From positions 124,001-188,000 of the forward strand of contig CAVWOU010000006.1 in NCBI GenBank assembly GCA_963756745.1: DNA of 64,000 nucleotides, given 5' to 3'. This DNA is from DASPWW01 sp963756745. GTDB lineage: Bacteria; Actinomycetota; Thermoleophilia; Solirubrobacterales; 70-9. Below the pieces are notes generated by a model, which was not told where the DNA came from, did no database searches, and saw only the letters and a list, made by a program, of their open reading frames with translations. Made by a program: the position numbers and the translations under genes. This document shows, piece by piece, positions 57,685 to 64,000 of this stretch (position 1 is its first letter; each line of letters opens with the position of its first letter).

Positions 57685-58345
57685 ACGGTCCCGAAGCAAA
57701 CGAAGACGCCGCCTCGGCCTCGAGATCGACCACGACGTGGGTGACTGGCAGGTCGACTTCGGCGCGTGCGCGTTCGACCACCCCGCGCTCGAGCCACCGC
57801 GAGCGCCGCGGAGGGTGGGTGGAGATAATCACCTCGTCCGCTGGAAAGCTGCGCAGTGCGTCCTCGATTGCCACGGTGGGGTCGGAGTCGCCGACCTCCC
57901 CGCGAGCGCGGATGCCGAGCGCCTCGATCGCGCGCACCGAGTCGGCCTGCCGCCCACGCGCGGCGTCGATCGCGTCGTCCACATCCGACAGCCAGTGCTT
58001 GACCGCCGATGTGAGCGCCGGGGTGACAACCAGCACCTCACTGTCGCGCCCGCGGCACCGGTACTCGATCTCGCCGAGCAGCGCGCGCCCGCCGACGGTC
58101 TCGTTCGCGACCACGAGCACGCGGTGCACCGAGCCGTCGCCTCGCGCAACCTCGGCCTTGAGGCGCTCGCTCCCGCGCGAGGTTCGCCACGCTGCCCCGA
58201 TCCCCACTCCCACTAGGGCTGCGGCGAGCACCACCCCGAACTCCGGCCCCGCCAGGAGGCTGAGCGCGATCACCGCCGCCGCCCCAGCCCCGATCGTCAT
58301 TACGAACCGGAACGCGTCGGCCTCGGATCGCAGCGGGTTGTGCAT
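57677..58345 (-). CDS. membrane-anchored universal-stress-like protein
   Basis: 222 residues. Two N-terminal membrane helices (FVMTIGAGAAAVIALSLLAG and FGVVLAAALVGVGIGAAW) are followed by a soluble domain with HRVLVVANETVGGRALL, EVLVVTPALTSAVKHWL and DEVIISTHPPRRSRWLERG, which looks like a universal stress protein/adenine-nucleotide alpha hydrolase fold. The GxxGxxxxGS/T ATP loop is not obvious. The 3' ends of this gene and the F420 enzyme gene overlap by 8 bases. Confidence 0.75.
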   Translation of the reverse strand: MHNPLRSEADAFRFVMTIGAGAAAVIALSLLAGPEFGVVLAAALVGVGIGAAWRTSRGSERLKAEVARGDGSVHRVLVVANETVGGRALLGEIEYRCRGRDSEVLVVTPALTSAVKHWLSDVDDAIDAARGRQADSVRAIEALGIRARGEVGDSDPTVAIEDALRSFPADEVIISTHPPRRSRWLERGVVERARAEVDLPVTHVVVDLEAEAASSFASGPST

Positions 58346-58371
58346 CGAGCCTCCTCGAGTGCCGTGTCCCG

Positions 58372-58386
58372 GAGCTCTAATAGCTC
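58372..58386. promoter_or_regulatory. short inverted repeat GAGCT-N5-AGCTC
   Basis: The arms flank CTAAT 27 bases upstream of the universal-stress-like start at 58345. It may be an operator or the -10 region of that gene. Weak evidence. Confidence 0.25.
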
Positions 58387-58415
58387 AAATGAAAGGTACC
58401 GGGGCCGGGTGCTGG

Positions 58416-58988
58416 TCAGAGCCCGAGGCCGCGCACGCCGCGCTCGTCCCAGCCCAGATGGTGGGCCAGCTCGTGGCGCACGGTGCGCTCGACCTGCGCC
58501 CGAAGCAGCTCGGGATCGTGGCCGAAGTCGCGCTCCAGCGTGTCCTGGTAGATGACGATGCGGTCGGGGAAGGTGTCGCGGGCGATCGTGCCGCCGACGT
58601 ACTGACCGTATGCGTGTTGCTCGCGGCCGCGGCTCGAGACGACCACCGGCGTGTGCTCGAGCACTTCGTGAAACCCCTCCGGGAGGTCGTCGAGCGCCTC
58701 CATCACGAGCTCATCGAACTCGCTCGGCGGGCGGTCGGGAGGCGGAAGCGCGGCGAGCACCTCGCTGCGGTCGACCAACCGCCGAAACTCCGGCTCGGGC
58801 ATCTCCTTGCCGATCGCCGCCACCGTTGCCCAGGCGGTGACGAGCACGACCGCGATTGCGCCGGCCACCAGCGCCACGATCCCTCCCAGGCCAGCGAGCG
58901 ACGGCGGATTCGTGATCATCAGGACGAGCCCGGTGAGAAATGCGGTGATCGCCGCCGCGCGGAGTGGTGGGCCGAATGCCTGCCTCAC
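58416..58988 (-). CDS. DUF1025-type zinc metallopeptidase with membrane anchor
   Basis: 190 residues. Two hydrophobic helices at the N-terminus (AAAITAFLTGLVLMITNPP and LGGIVALVAGAIAVVLVTAW) precede a zincin-like domain. The zinc motif is HELAHHLGWDE in VRHELAHHLGWDERGVRGLGL, an HExxHxxGxxE pattern at the extreme C-terminus typical of the minimal MpN/DUF1025 peptidases. RIVIYQDTLERDFG is also typical. Substrate unknown. Most relatives lack the helices, so membrane attachment is a distinct feature. Confidence 0.87.
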   Translation of the reverse strand: MRQAFGPPLRAAAITAFLTGLVLMITNPPSLAGLGGIVALVAGAIAVVLVTAWATVAAIGKEMPEPEFRRLVDRSEVLAALPPPDRPPSEFDELVMEALDDLPEGFHEVLEHTPVVVSSRGREQHAYGQYVGGTIARDTFPDRIVIYQDTLERDFGHDPELLRAQVERTVRHELAHHLGWDERGVRGLGL

Positions 58989-59042
58989 ACGATCCAGGTT
59001 AGAGCGAGCGAAGTCGCGCGCCCGCCCGAAGTAGGACCTCGT

Positions 59043-59073
59043 CGAGGCGCCGCCGGCGAGCGGCGGCGCCTCG
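59043..59073 (-). terminator. hairpin after the ArsR-SRPBCC gene
   Basis: CGAGGCGCCGCC and GGCGGCGCCTCG form a 12-bp perfect stem with a 7-base loop, 28 bases after the stop at 59101. It lacks a T-run. Confidence 0.55.
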
Positions 59074-59074
59074 A

Positions 59075-59097
59075 TCGGGTCGGTCGGGTCGGTCGGG
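59075..59097. repeat. 9-bp tandem repeat (TCGGGTCGG)
   Basis: Two full units and a partial third lie between the stop of the ArsR-SRPBCC gene and its terminator hairpin. Such tracts slip easily and vary between strains. Confidence 0.5.
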
Positions 59098-59100
59098 CTC

Positions 59101-59922
59101 TCAGGCGGTCGATTCGGCCGCGCCCGAATACCGCAGCGAGCCGGGGGTCGTGAGCGACTCCCCGGTCTCGAGCAGCGTCTTGAGGCCTGAGAGGATCTGC
59201 GGCCAGCCCCCGTACAACTCCGGGTTGGCGCCCTCCCGGAGCTGGTCGTGAGTGACGGTCAGTCGGCACGAGTCATCGCCGACCGGCTCGATCTCCCAGG
59301 TGACCCTCGAGGCCCCCTCGCTCTTCACCTCGTCGCTCCACATGGCCGTGAAGCTCTGCACGAGCCGGCGCGGCGGGTCGACCTCGAGGTTCTCGCCCTC
59401 GGCGATCTCGATGACCCCGGGGACCGATGACTTGTAGCTCGAACCGGGCGTCCACTCCGAGTGCGTCTGCACCCCGAAGCTGTACGTCGCCCTCATCTCG
59501 GGATCGGTGATCGCCTCCCACAGCCGCTCCGGAGTCGTCTTGATGAAGATCTCGAAGACGGCCGAGGTATCGCCCTCGGCGAGGGTCAGGCCCGCTTCTT
59601 TGTACTTCTCCATCGTCGTGTCCTCCAATCGTCTCTTGAGCCCGCTCAGCCCGGCGGCCCAGGGCTCGGCGTACTTGCTCACCCAGCGGTCGTGGATGAG
59701 CCGGATCGGGACGGGGTTCAGGAAGTGCAGCTTCTCGCGCCCGCGCTTCCGCGTCGTCACGAGACCCGCCTCCTCGAGCACCCGGAGGTGCTTCATGACG
59801 CCGAAGCGCGTCATCGGCAGGTCTTGCTCGAGCGCGCGGAGCGTCTGCCCGTCCCGCCGGAACAGCTCGTCGAGCAGCCTCCGGCGCGTCGGGTCCGCAA
59901 GCGCTCTGAACACCTCGTCCAT
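59101..59922 (-). CDS. ArsR-type regulator fused to an SRPBCC (AHSA1-like) domain
   Basis: 273 residues. Residues about 1-95 form an ArsR winged helix (DEVFRALADPTRRRLLDELF, MTRFGVMKHLRVLEEAGLV, TTRKRGREKLHFLN). Residues about 115-265 form an SRPBCC domain (FEIFIKTTPERLWEAITDPE and WEIEPVGDDSCRLTVTHDQL). The two are often separate neighbouring genes; here they are one chain. ATG 59922 is the family start; an upstream ATG (59958) would cross the palindrome at 59936. The SRPBCC part may bind the inducer. Confidence 0.88.
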   Translation of the reverse strand: MDEVFRALADPTRRRLLDELFRRDGQTLRALEQDLPMTRFGVMKHLRVLEEAGLVTTRKRGREKLHFLNPVPIRLIHDRWVSKYAEPWAAGLSGLKRRLEDTTMEKYKEAGLTLAEGDTSAVFEIFIKTTPERLWEAITDPEMRATYSFGVQTHSEWTPGSSYKSSVPGVIEIAEGENLEVDPPRRLVQSFTAMWSDEVKSEGASRVTWEIEPVGDDSCRLTVTHDQLREGANPELYGGWPQILSGLKTLLETGESLTTPGSLRYSGAAESTA

Positions 59923-59935
59923 ACTGCGATTATAT

Positions 59936-59951
59936 GTGACTATTTGGTCAC
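59936..59951. promoter_or_regulatory. palindrome upstream of the ArsR-SRPBCC gene
   Basis: GTGAC-TATTTG-GTCAC, in an AT-rich island starting 14 bases before the ATG at 59922. ArsR-family proteins normally repress their own genes from such sites, so autoregulation is likely. Confidence 0.5.
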
Positions 59952-59983
59952 CTGTCAACCGAGCCGAGTCCGGCCAAACGAAG

Positions 59984-60007
59984 AGAGCCCCGCCAACGCG
60001 GGGCTCT
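59984..60007 (-). terminator. intrinsic terminator of the VOC gene at 60024
   Basis: AGAGCCCCGC and GCGGGGCTCT form a 10-bp perfect stem with a 4-base loop, 16 bases after the VOC stop. On the minus strand it is followed by TCTTCGTTT. Confidence 0.75.
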
Positions 60008-60023
60008 CCGGCGATGCCGTTGT

Positions 60024-60485
60024 TCAGGACCAGTTCTCGGCCGCGAGCTGCGCTGGATCGGGCACCTCGATTGGCCCCTTCTTGGGAGTCCCGATCCGAA
60101 GCGGGTTGCCGAACGGGTCGCGCAGGCCGCAGTCGGTGCCGTAGAACCGCTCCGTCGGCTCCTCGGTGAACTCGACGCCCTTGGCGACGAGCTCCTCGTA
60201 GGTCTTGTGGACGTCATCGACGGTGAAGATCCCGGCCATCCCCATCGCGCCCTTCGTGACGAGCTCTCGTATCTCTTCCGCTGTCGCCTCGTCGTGAGCC
60301 GGCGGGCCGGGCTTCTCCAGCAGGAGCTGGTGATCGGGATCGCCGGGGACGTTGACCGTGAGCCAGCGCATGAAGCCGAGATCGGCGTCGGTGTTGACCT
60401 CGAGGCCGAGCTTGCCGACGTAGAACTCGAGCGCCTCGTCCTGATCGAGGACGTATACCTGTGAGTGTGTGATTTGTTTGATCAT
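60024..60485 (-). CDS. VOC family protein, 153 aa
   Basis: Glyoxalase-like protein with ITHSQVYVLDQDEALEFYVGK (metal His position), VNVPGDPDHQLLLEKPG, GIFTVDDVHKTYEELVAKG and DCGLRDPFGNPLRI. It resembles the PhnB/YaeR-like VOC proteins. It is followed by a strong terminator, and its start is 10 bases downstream of the AraC-family gene's stop, so the two form one unit. Confidence 0.87.
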   Translation of the reverse strand: MIKQITHSQVYVLDQDEALEFYVGKLGLEVNTDADLGFMRWLTVNVPGDPDHQLLLEKPGPPAHDEATAEEIRELVTKGAMGMAGIFTVDDVHKTYEELVAKGVEFTEEPTERFYGTDCGLRDPFGNPLRIGTPKKGPIEVPDPAQLAAENWS

Positions 60486-60495
60486 GTAGGTGAAG

Positions 60496-60921
60496 CTAGC
60501 CCACGGCCCGCCGTCGCGCTTCTCCGAAACTGCTCGGTCTCGTCCACGCCTTGGCGAAGCAAGCCGGCACAGCTCGCAGGTCCGCCGCGGCCTCCCGGTA
60601 CTCCGTCGGCGACTCCCCGACGATCTCGTGAAAGGTCCGCCCGAACGTCCCGAGGCTCATGAAGCCGACGTCGAGGCAGATCTCGGTCACGCTGCGGTCG
60701 GTCTCGCGCAGGAGGAACATCGCTCGCTCGACGCGGCGTCGCTGCAGGTACCGGTGCGGCGTCTCGCCGAAAGTGTCCCTGAACGTGCGGATGAAGTGCG
60801 CGTGGGACACGTACGCGATCCTGGCCAGCGTCTTGATGTCGAGCGGCTTCGCGTAATCGCGGTCCATCGCGTCGCGGGCGCGCAGCATGCGGCGGTTGGA
60901 CTCTTCGACGGCGCGGGTCAT
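60496..60921 (-). CDS. AraC-family transcriptional regulator, DNA-binding domain only
   Basis: 141 residues. Two helix-turn-helix units are visible: LDIKTLARIAYVSHAHFIRTF and SVTEICLDVGFMSLGTFGRTF, with the conserved GESPTEYR at the end. There is no N-terminal sensor domain, as in MarA/SoxS-like short regulators. It is in an operon with the downstream VOC gene, which may be its target. Confidence 0.9.
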   Translation of the reverse strand: MTRAVEESNRRMLRARDAMDRDYAKPLDIKTLARIAYVSHAHFIRTFRDTFGETPHRYLQRRRVERAMFLLRETDRSVTEICLDVGFMSLGTFGRTFHEIVGESPTEYREAAADLRAVPACFAKAWTRPSSFGEARRRAVG

Positions 60922-60942
60922 GCCACGATCGAACCCGCCTCG

Positions 60943-61791
60943 CTACAGCGCGACGTCTGCCAACAGCTCCACCTGGCCCGGGTCGGTCGAGACCGGAAAG
61001 CAGATCACCTCGTCGGCGCCCGCCTCCTCGAACGCCGCGAGATATGACTTGACCGTGTCGGCATCCGTGGCGGCGCTCTCGATGATCATTTTGGCGAGCT
61101 CCTCGCCGAGCCATGCGTAGTAGTGGCCGAGGTCCTCGCGGGCGTGCTCCTCGGCTCCCTCGCCCAGCCCGAAGTAGAACAGCGCCATCGTGTACGGGTT
61201 GCCCTCGCGCCCCTCCGCCTGCCAGTACTCGTTCAGCTTGGCCACGGCTGGGACAAACGGATCGGGGCCTGCACCGCCCTGCGTCCAGCCATCGGCGTGG
61301 CGCGCGGCTCGCCGCAGCGACGCGTCGACACCGCCGCCGATCAGCATCCTGGGACGGCCGCCGCTGTGAGTCGGTGGCCCCACCCGATCACCCTCCCAGA
61401 TCTCGACCAGCTCCTCGAGCTGGCGGTCGAAGACTCTGCCGCGCTCGTGGAACTCGACGCCCGAGACCTCGTAGTCGTTCTCGCGACCCCCGACGGCGAG
61501 GCCGAGAACGAGTCGGCCCTCGGAAAGCGAGTCGAGCGTCGCGGCCTGCTTGGCGAGCAGGGCCGTGTTTCGGCGCAGCGGCGCCAATAGGACGTCGGTG
61601 GTCAGACGAACCCGCTCGGTGACCGCGGCGGCGGCGGCGAGCGAGATCAGCTCCTCGTAGTTCGGGAACGCGATCCGGCCGAGCGTCCCCAGCGACGAGA
61701 AGCCGGCCTCCTCGGCGCGACGCGCCCACTCGACCGTCCCGGCACGATCAACTCCCTCCACGGCGTTGGGCAGGCCGATCCCGACGTCCAT
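60943..61791 (-). CDS. LLM-class F420-dependent oxidoreductase
   Basis: 282-residue luciferase-like TIM barrel protein. Segments include GIGLPNAVEGVDRAGTVEWA, RVRLTTDVLLAPLRRNTALL, AATLDSLSEGRLVLGLAVGG and RPRMLIGGGVDASLRRAARHADGW (split by the family). F420 as cofactor is inferred from the group and from other F420 genes in the region. ATG 61791 has AAGGAG upstream, which I prefer to GTG 61806. Substrate unknown. Confidence 0.88.
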   Translation of the reverse strand: MDVGIGLPNAVEGVDRAGTVEWARRAEEAGFSSLGTLGRIAFPNYEELISLAAAAAVTERVRLTTDVLLAPLRRNTALLAKQAATLDSLSEGRLVLGLAVGGRENDYEVSGVEFHERGRVFDRQLEELVEIWEGDRVGPPTHSGGRPRMLIGGGVDASLRRAARHADGWTQGGAGPDPFVPAVAKLNEYWQAEGREGNPYTMALFYFGLGEGAEEHAREDLGHYYAWLGEELAKMIIESAATDADTVKSYLAAFEEAGADEVICFPVSTDPGQVELLADVAL

Positions 61792-61821
61792 CCGATTCTC
61801 CTTCACTCGATCCCGACTACG

Positions 61822-62274
61822 GTGGTACCTGTGGTGCCCACCGAGCAGAGTCTAGAAACGCTTCCCGATTGGGCCCGTGAGCTGCTCGAGTCGGAGCCGG
61901 TGGGGCACCTCGGGCTGCTCGACGACGCCGGTCATCCGCGAGTGCTCCCGGTGACGTTCGCGGTCGTCGAAAGGAAGCTGTGGAGCGCGATCGACGACAA
62001 GCCGAAGCGGGTGCCGGGCAGCGAGCTCGCGCGGGTGCGGTGGCTCCGCGAGCGTCCGCGATCCGCCCTCACCGTCGACCGCTATTCCGACGACTGGAGC
62101 CGGCTGGCATGGGTGCAGGCGATCGGCGAGACCGCGATCGTCGACATCGAAGGAAACGACGGGGTGCTGGAGGCGCTGTCTGCCCGCTATCCGCCGTACC
62201 GGGAGCGGGCGCCGCGAGGACCGCTGTTGCGGCTGGACCCGGATCGGGTGATCTGGTGGCGGGCGCGGGCCTGA
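61822..62274 (+). CDS. PPOX-class F420-dependent protein, Rv0121 type
   Basis: 150-residue split-barrel flavin/deazaflavin-binding protein. It shows WARELLESEPVGHLGLLDDAG, HPRVLPVTFAVVERKLWSAI, DDKPKRV and ALTVDRYSDDWSRLAWVQAIG, followed by YPPYRERAP, as in the Rv0121 family (TIGR03668). It is divergent from the LLM-class gene, 30 bases away. The GTG at 61822 or 61834 may be the start. Confidence 0.88.
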   Translation: MVPVVPTEQSLETLPDWARELLESEPVGHLGLLDDAGHPRVLPVTFAVVERKLWSAIDDKPKRVPGSELARVRWLRERPRSALTVDRYSDDWSRLAWVQAIGETAIVDIEGNDGVLEALSARYPPYRERAPRGPLLRLDPDRVIWWRARA

Positions 62275-62314
62275 GCCGGCCGGATCGCGATACTGAGCGG
62301 CGGCCCGCCGTAGC

Positions 62315-62602
62315 TCAGGAAAATGGGCGTTGCACCTTGACCTCGCAGAGGTCGACGGATGCCCGCGTGCCTGGCGTCTCCGAAGGATCCATCTGCTCGA
62401 AGACCGCGCTCGCGTCGCGCATCTTCTGCTCCGTCTCGAAGTACCCGACGAAGATGGCCGTTCCTTGTGCTTCGTCGATAAACAGCTCGACTCCGCTTGC
62501 GTCGACGCCGGGCGGAGGTCCCTCGTCCTCCTCGACCCTGGCCACGATCTCCGAGATCCTCTCAGCGGTCACGTCAGTGAATCTGACGACACGTGCGTAC
62601 AT
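62315..62602 (-). CDS. small dimeric alpha/beta-barrel-like protein, 95 aa
   Basis: Hypothetical protein with the antibiotic-monooxygenase (ABM)-like pattern: a first strand MYARVVRFTDVTAERISEIV, a linker EDEGPPPGVDASGVELFIDE, a strand TAIFVGYFETEQKMRDA, and a final strand VDLCEVKVQRPF. The start ATG 62602 has GAGGAGGAG directly upstream, a strong ribosome-binding site. The function is unknown. Confidence 0.8.
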   Translation of the reverse strand: MYARVVRFTDVTAERISEIVARVEEDEGPPPGVDASGVELFIDEAQGTAIFVGYFETEQKMRDASAVFEQMDPSETPGTRASVDLCEVKVQRPFS

Positions 62603-62739
62603 GGGCTCCTCCTCATCGATTGGCTGGCGCGGGATCACCGCCCGCGGCTTGGCGACAAGCCTAATGCGGCAGTCCAGAGCTATTCAGTTACGTCACCGCT
62701 TCTCCTCGAGCACGTCGAGATCCGGCGCTGACGCCCCGT

Positions 62740-64000
62740 TTAGGCGCCGCGGTACATCTCGGCGACGAGGAATGCCAGGTCGAGCGACTGGCCTCGATTC
62801 AGCCGGGGGTCACACGCGGTCTCGTAGCGCTGTTCCAGGTCGCCCTCGACGATCTCGTCGCCCCCGCCGACGCATTCGGTCACGTCGTCGGCGGTGAACT
62901 CGACGTGGATGCCGCCCGGATGGGTGCCGAGCGCCCGGTGGACCTCGAAGAAGCCGGCCACCTCGTCGAGAACGTGGTCGAAGCGGCGGGTCTTGTGCCC
63001 GCTGGGCGCCTCGAACGTGTTCCCGTGCATGGGGTCGCAGATCCATGCGACCGGCGAGCCGAGCTCCGTGACCCTCTCGACCAGCGGGGGCAGCACGTCC
63101 CGGACCCTGCCGGCGCCCAGCCGGGTGATGAACGTCAGCCGGCCGGGCTCCTGATCGGGGTTGAGCCGCTCGATGAGTTCGAGCGCGTCGTCGGGTGAGC
63201 TCGTGGGGCCGAGCTTCACCGCGATCGGATTGCGGATATGGCGGAAGAACGCCACGTGCGCGCCGTTCGGGTCCCTCGTGCGCTCACCGATCCACACTAG
63301 ATGGGCGGAGACGTCGTACGGCAGTCCGGTGCGGCTGTCGATGCGGGTCAGCGCCCGCTCGTACTCCAGCAGGAGCCCCTCGTGGCTGGAGTAGAGCTCG
63401 ACCCCGTGGAGCTCCTTCGCGTCGGCACCGCACGCCTTCATGAACGAGAGCGCGCGATCGATCTCGCCGGCGAGCTGCTCGTATCGCCGGCCGGCCGCAC
63501 TATGCGCCACGAATTCCTGGTTCCAGGCGTGCACCTCGTGCAGGTCGGCGTAGCCCCCATTCGTGAACGCCCGACAGAGATTCAGGGTGGTCGCCGCGCT
63601 GTGGTACGCGCGGAGCAGCCGTGCGGGGTCGGGGCGGCGCGCCTCCGGCGTGAAGTCGAGGTCGTTCACGGCCTCGCCGCGGTAGGCGGGAAGCTCGACC
63701 CCGTCCCGCGTCTCCGTGGGACGCGACCTGGGTTTCGCGAACTGCCCCGCCATCCGGCCGATCTTCACCACGGGGACGCTCGCCGCGTACGTGAGCACAA
63801 CCGCCATCTGAAGCAGGGTCTCGAGCCGGTTGCGCACATCGTCCGCCGTCGCGCCGGCGAAGGTCTCCGCGCAGTCACCCCCCTGGAGGACGAACGCCTC
63901 GCCTCTGGCCACTTCGGCCAGCCGTTCCTTGAGCTGGTCGCATTCGCCGGCGAAGACCAGCGGTGGCTGCTCTGCCAGCTCGACCGCGACGGCGCGAACG
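62740..64000 (-). CDS. aroG: class II DAHP synthase, cut by window edge
   Basis: 3-deoxy-D-arabino-heptulosonate 7-phosphate synthase of the plant-like class II, the entry step of aromatic amino acid synthesis. The visible 419 residues include PPLVFAGECDQLKERLAEVA, VLQGGDCAETFAG (metal Cys), VVKIGRMAGQFAKPRS, LYSSHEGLLLEYE, VWIGERTRDPNGAHV, GRLTFITRLGAGRV and WICDPMHGNTFEA. The stop is at 62740; about 30 N-terminal residues are outside the window. No neighbouring aro gene is seen. Confidence 0.95.
   Translation of the reverse strand, partial: VRAVAVELAEQPPLVFAGECDQLKERLAEVARGEAFVLQGGDCAETFAGATADDVRNRLETLLQMAVVLTYAASVPVVKIGRMAGQFAKPRSRPTETRDGVELPAYRGEAVNDLDFTPEARRPDPARLLRAYHSAATTLNLCRAFTNGGYADLHEVHAWNQEFVAHSAAGRRYEQLAGEIDRALSFMKACGADAKELHGVELYSSHEGLLLEYERALTRIDSRTGLPYDVSAHLVWIGERTRDPNGAHVAFFRHIRNPIAVKLGPTSSPDDALELIERLNPDQEPGRLTFITRLGAGRVRDVLPPLVERVTELGSPVAWICDPMHGNTFEAPSGHKTRRFDHVLDEVAGFFEVHRALGTHPGGIHVEFTADDVTECVGGGDEIVEGDLEQRYETACDPRLNRGQSLDLAFLVAEMYRGA

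Noticed and set aside
1..64000. CRISPR arrays, transposases, integrases or prophage genes
   Set aside because: No regularly spaced repeats and no protein with DDE, recombinase or phage structural motifs were seen.

Overview
The window is a GC-rich, gene-dense bacterial chromosome segment. Coding density, GTG starts, short 1-4 nt overlaps (GTGA/ATGA), F420-dependent oxidoreductases, a MurT/GatD lipid II amidation pair, meso-diaminopimelate synthesis genes, class II DAHP synthase and the ftsK-rnj-dapA / pnp-rpsO-ribF-truB-rbfA gene order all point to an actinobacterium, most likely of the deep-branching Thermoleophilia (Solirubrobacterales/Gaiellales). That placement is inference. I found no tRNA, rRNA, CRISPR array, transposase or prophage gene.

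Layout. 1-7.7 kb: 5' part of dinB (cut by the window edge), a CcdA-type membrane protein with a frameshifted CnoX-like thioredoxin, a peroxiredoxin/HAD phosphatase/hydrolase operon, a cyclophilin lipoprotein and a hydrolase-adenylate cyclase fusion. 7.7-11.6 kb: diacylglycerol kinase-like gene, murT, a methyltransferase and gatD, joined by two copies of a 65-bp intercistronic repeat. 11.6-14.4 kb: citrate synthase-like and phenylacetate-CoA-ligase-like genes with many frameshifts, then a GST. 14.5-25.6 kb: dut-hflX, a frameshifted epimerase, PEP mutase-like enzyme, EamA-like membrane protein, dapL-dapF-miaA-miaB, a membrane cupredoxin and RNase Y. 25.9-32.2 kb: an accessory stretch (MFS exporter, ECF sigma factor, epimerase, VOC protein, FAD oxidase, small proteins and gene relics). 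32.2-40.1 kb: recX-recA-thpR and cinA-rodZ-ftsK. 40.2-47.7 kb: two-component system, GlsB-like protein, rnj-dapA, amidase, DHFR-like protein. 47.7-56.8 kb: dapB, M16 protease, pnp, DsbA-like protein, peroxiredoxin, rpsO, ribF, truB, nrnA, rbfA, ylxP; a third copy of the repeat lies between rbfA and nrnA. 56.8-64 kb: small stress and accessory genes (VOC proteins, F420 enzymes, ArsR-SRPBCC fusion, AraC regulator) and a class II DAHP synthase cut by the right edge.

The most unusual structure is the 65-bp repeat at 8624-8688, 10070-10134 and 56031-56095 (reverse). Each copy begins exactly at the stop codon of the upstream gene, carries four G-runs that fit a G-quadruplex, and holds two tiny overlapping reading frames (14 and 11 codons). 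These connect the upstream stop to the downstream start through GTGA, TGATG and GTGA/ATGA overlaps, which looks like a translational relay. In the middle copy the second frame is fused to the methyltransferase that separates murT from gatD.

Other points to follow up: a DapF-like epimerase with serine at both catalytic cysteine positions; genes whose only plausible starts are non-canonical (AUC or CUG), two of them six bases after a -10-like hexamer; divergent gene pairs with overlapping -10 elements; several eroded gene relics; and a dense cluster of frameshifts at 11.7-13.2 kb that may be sequence error.
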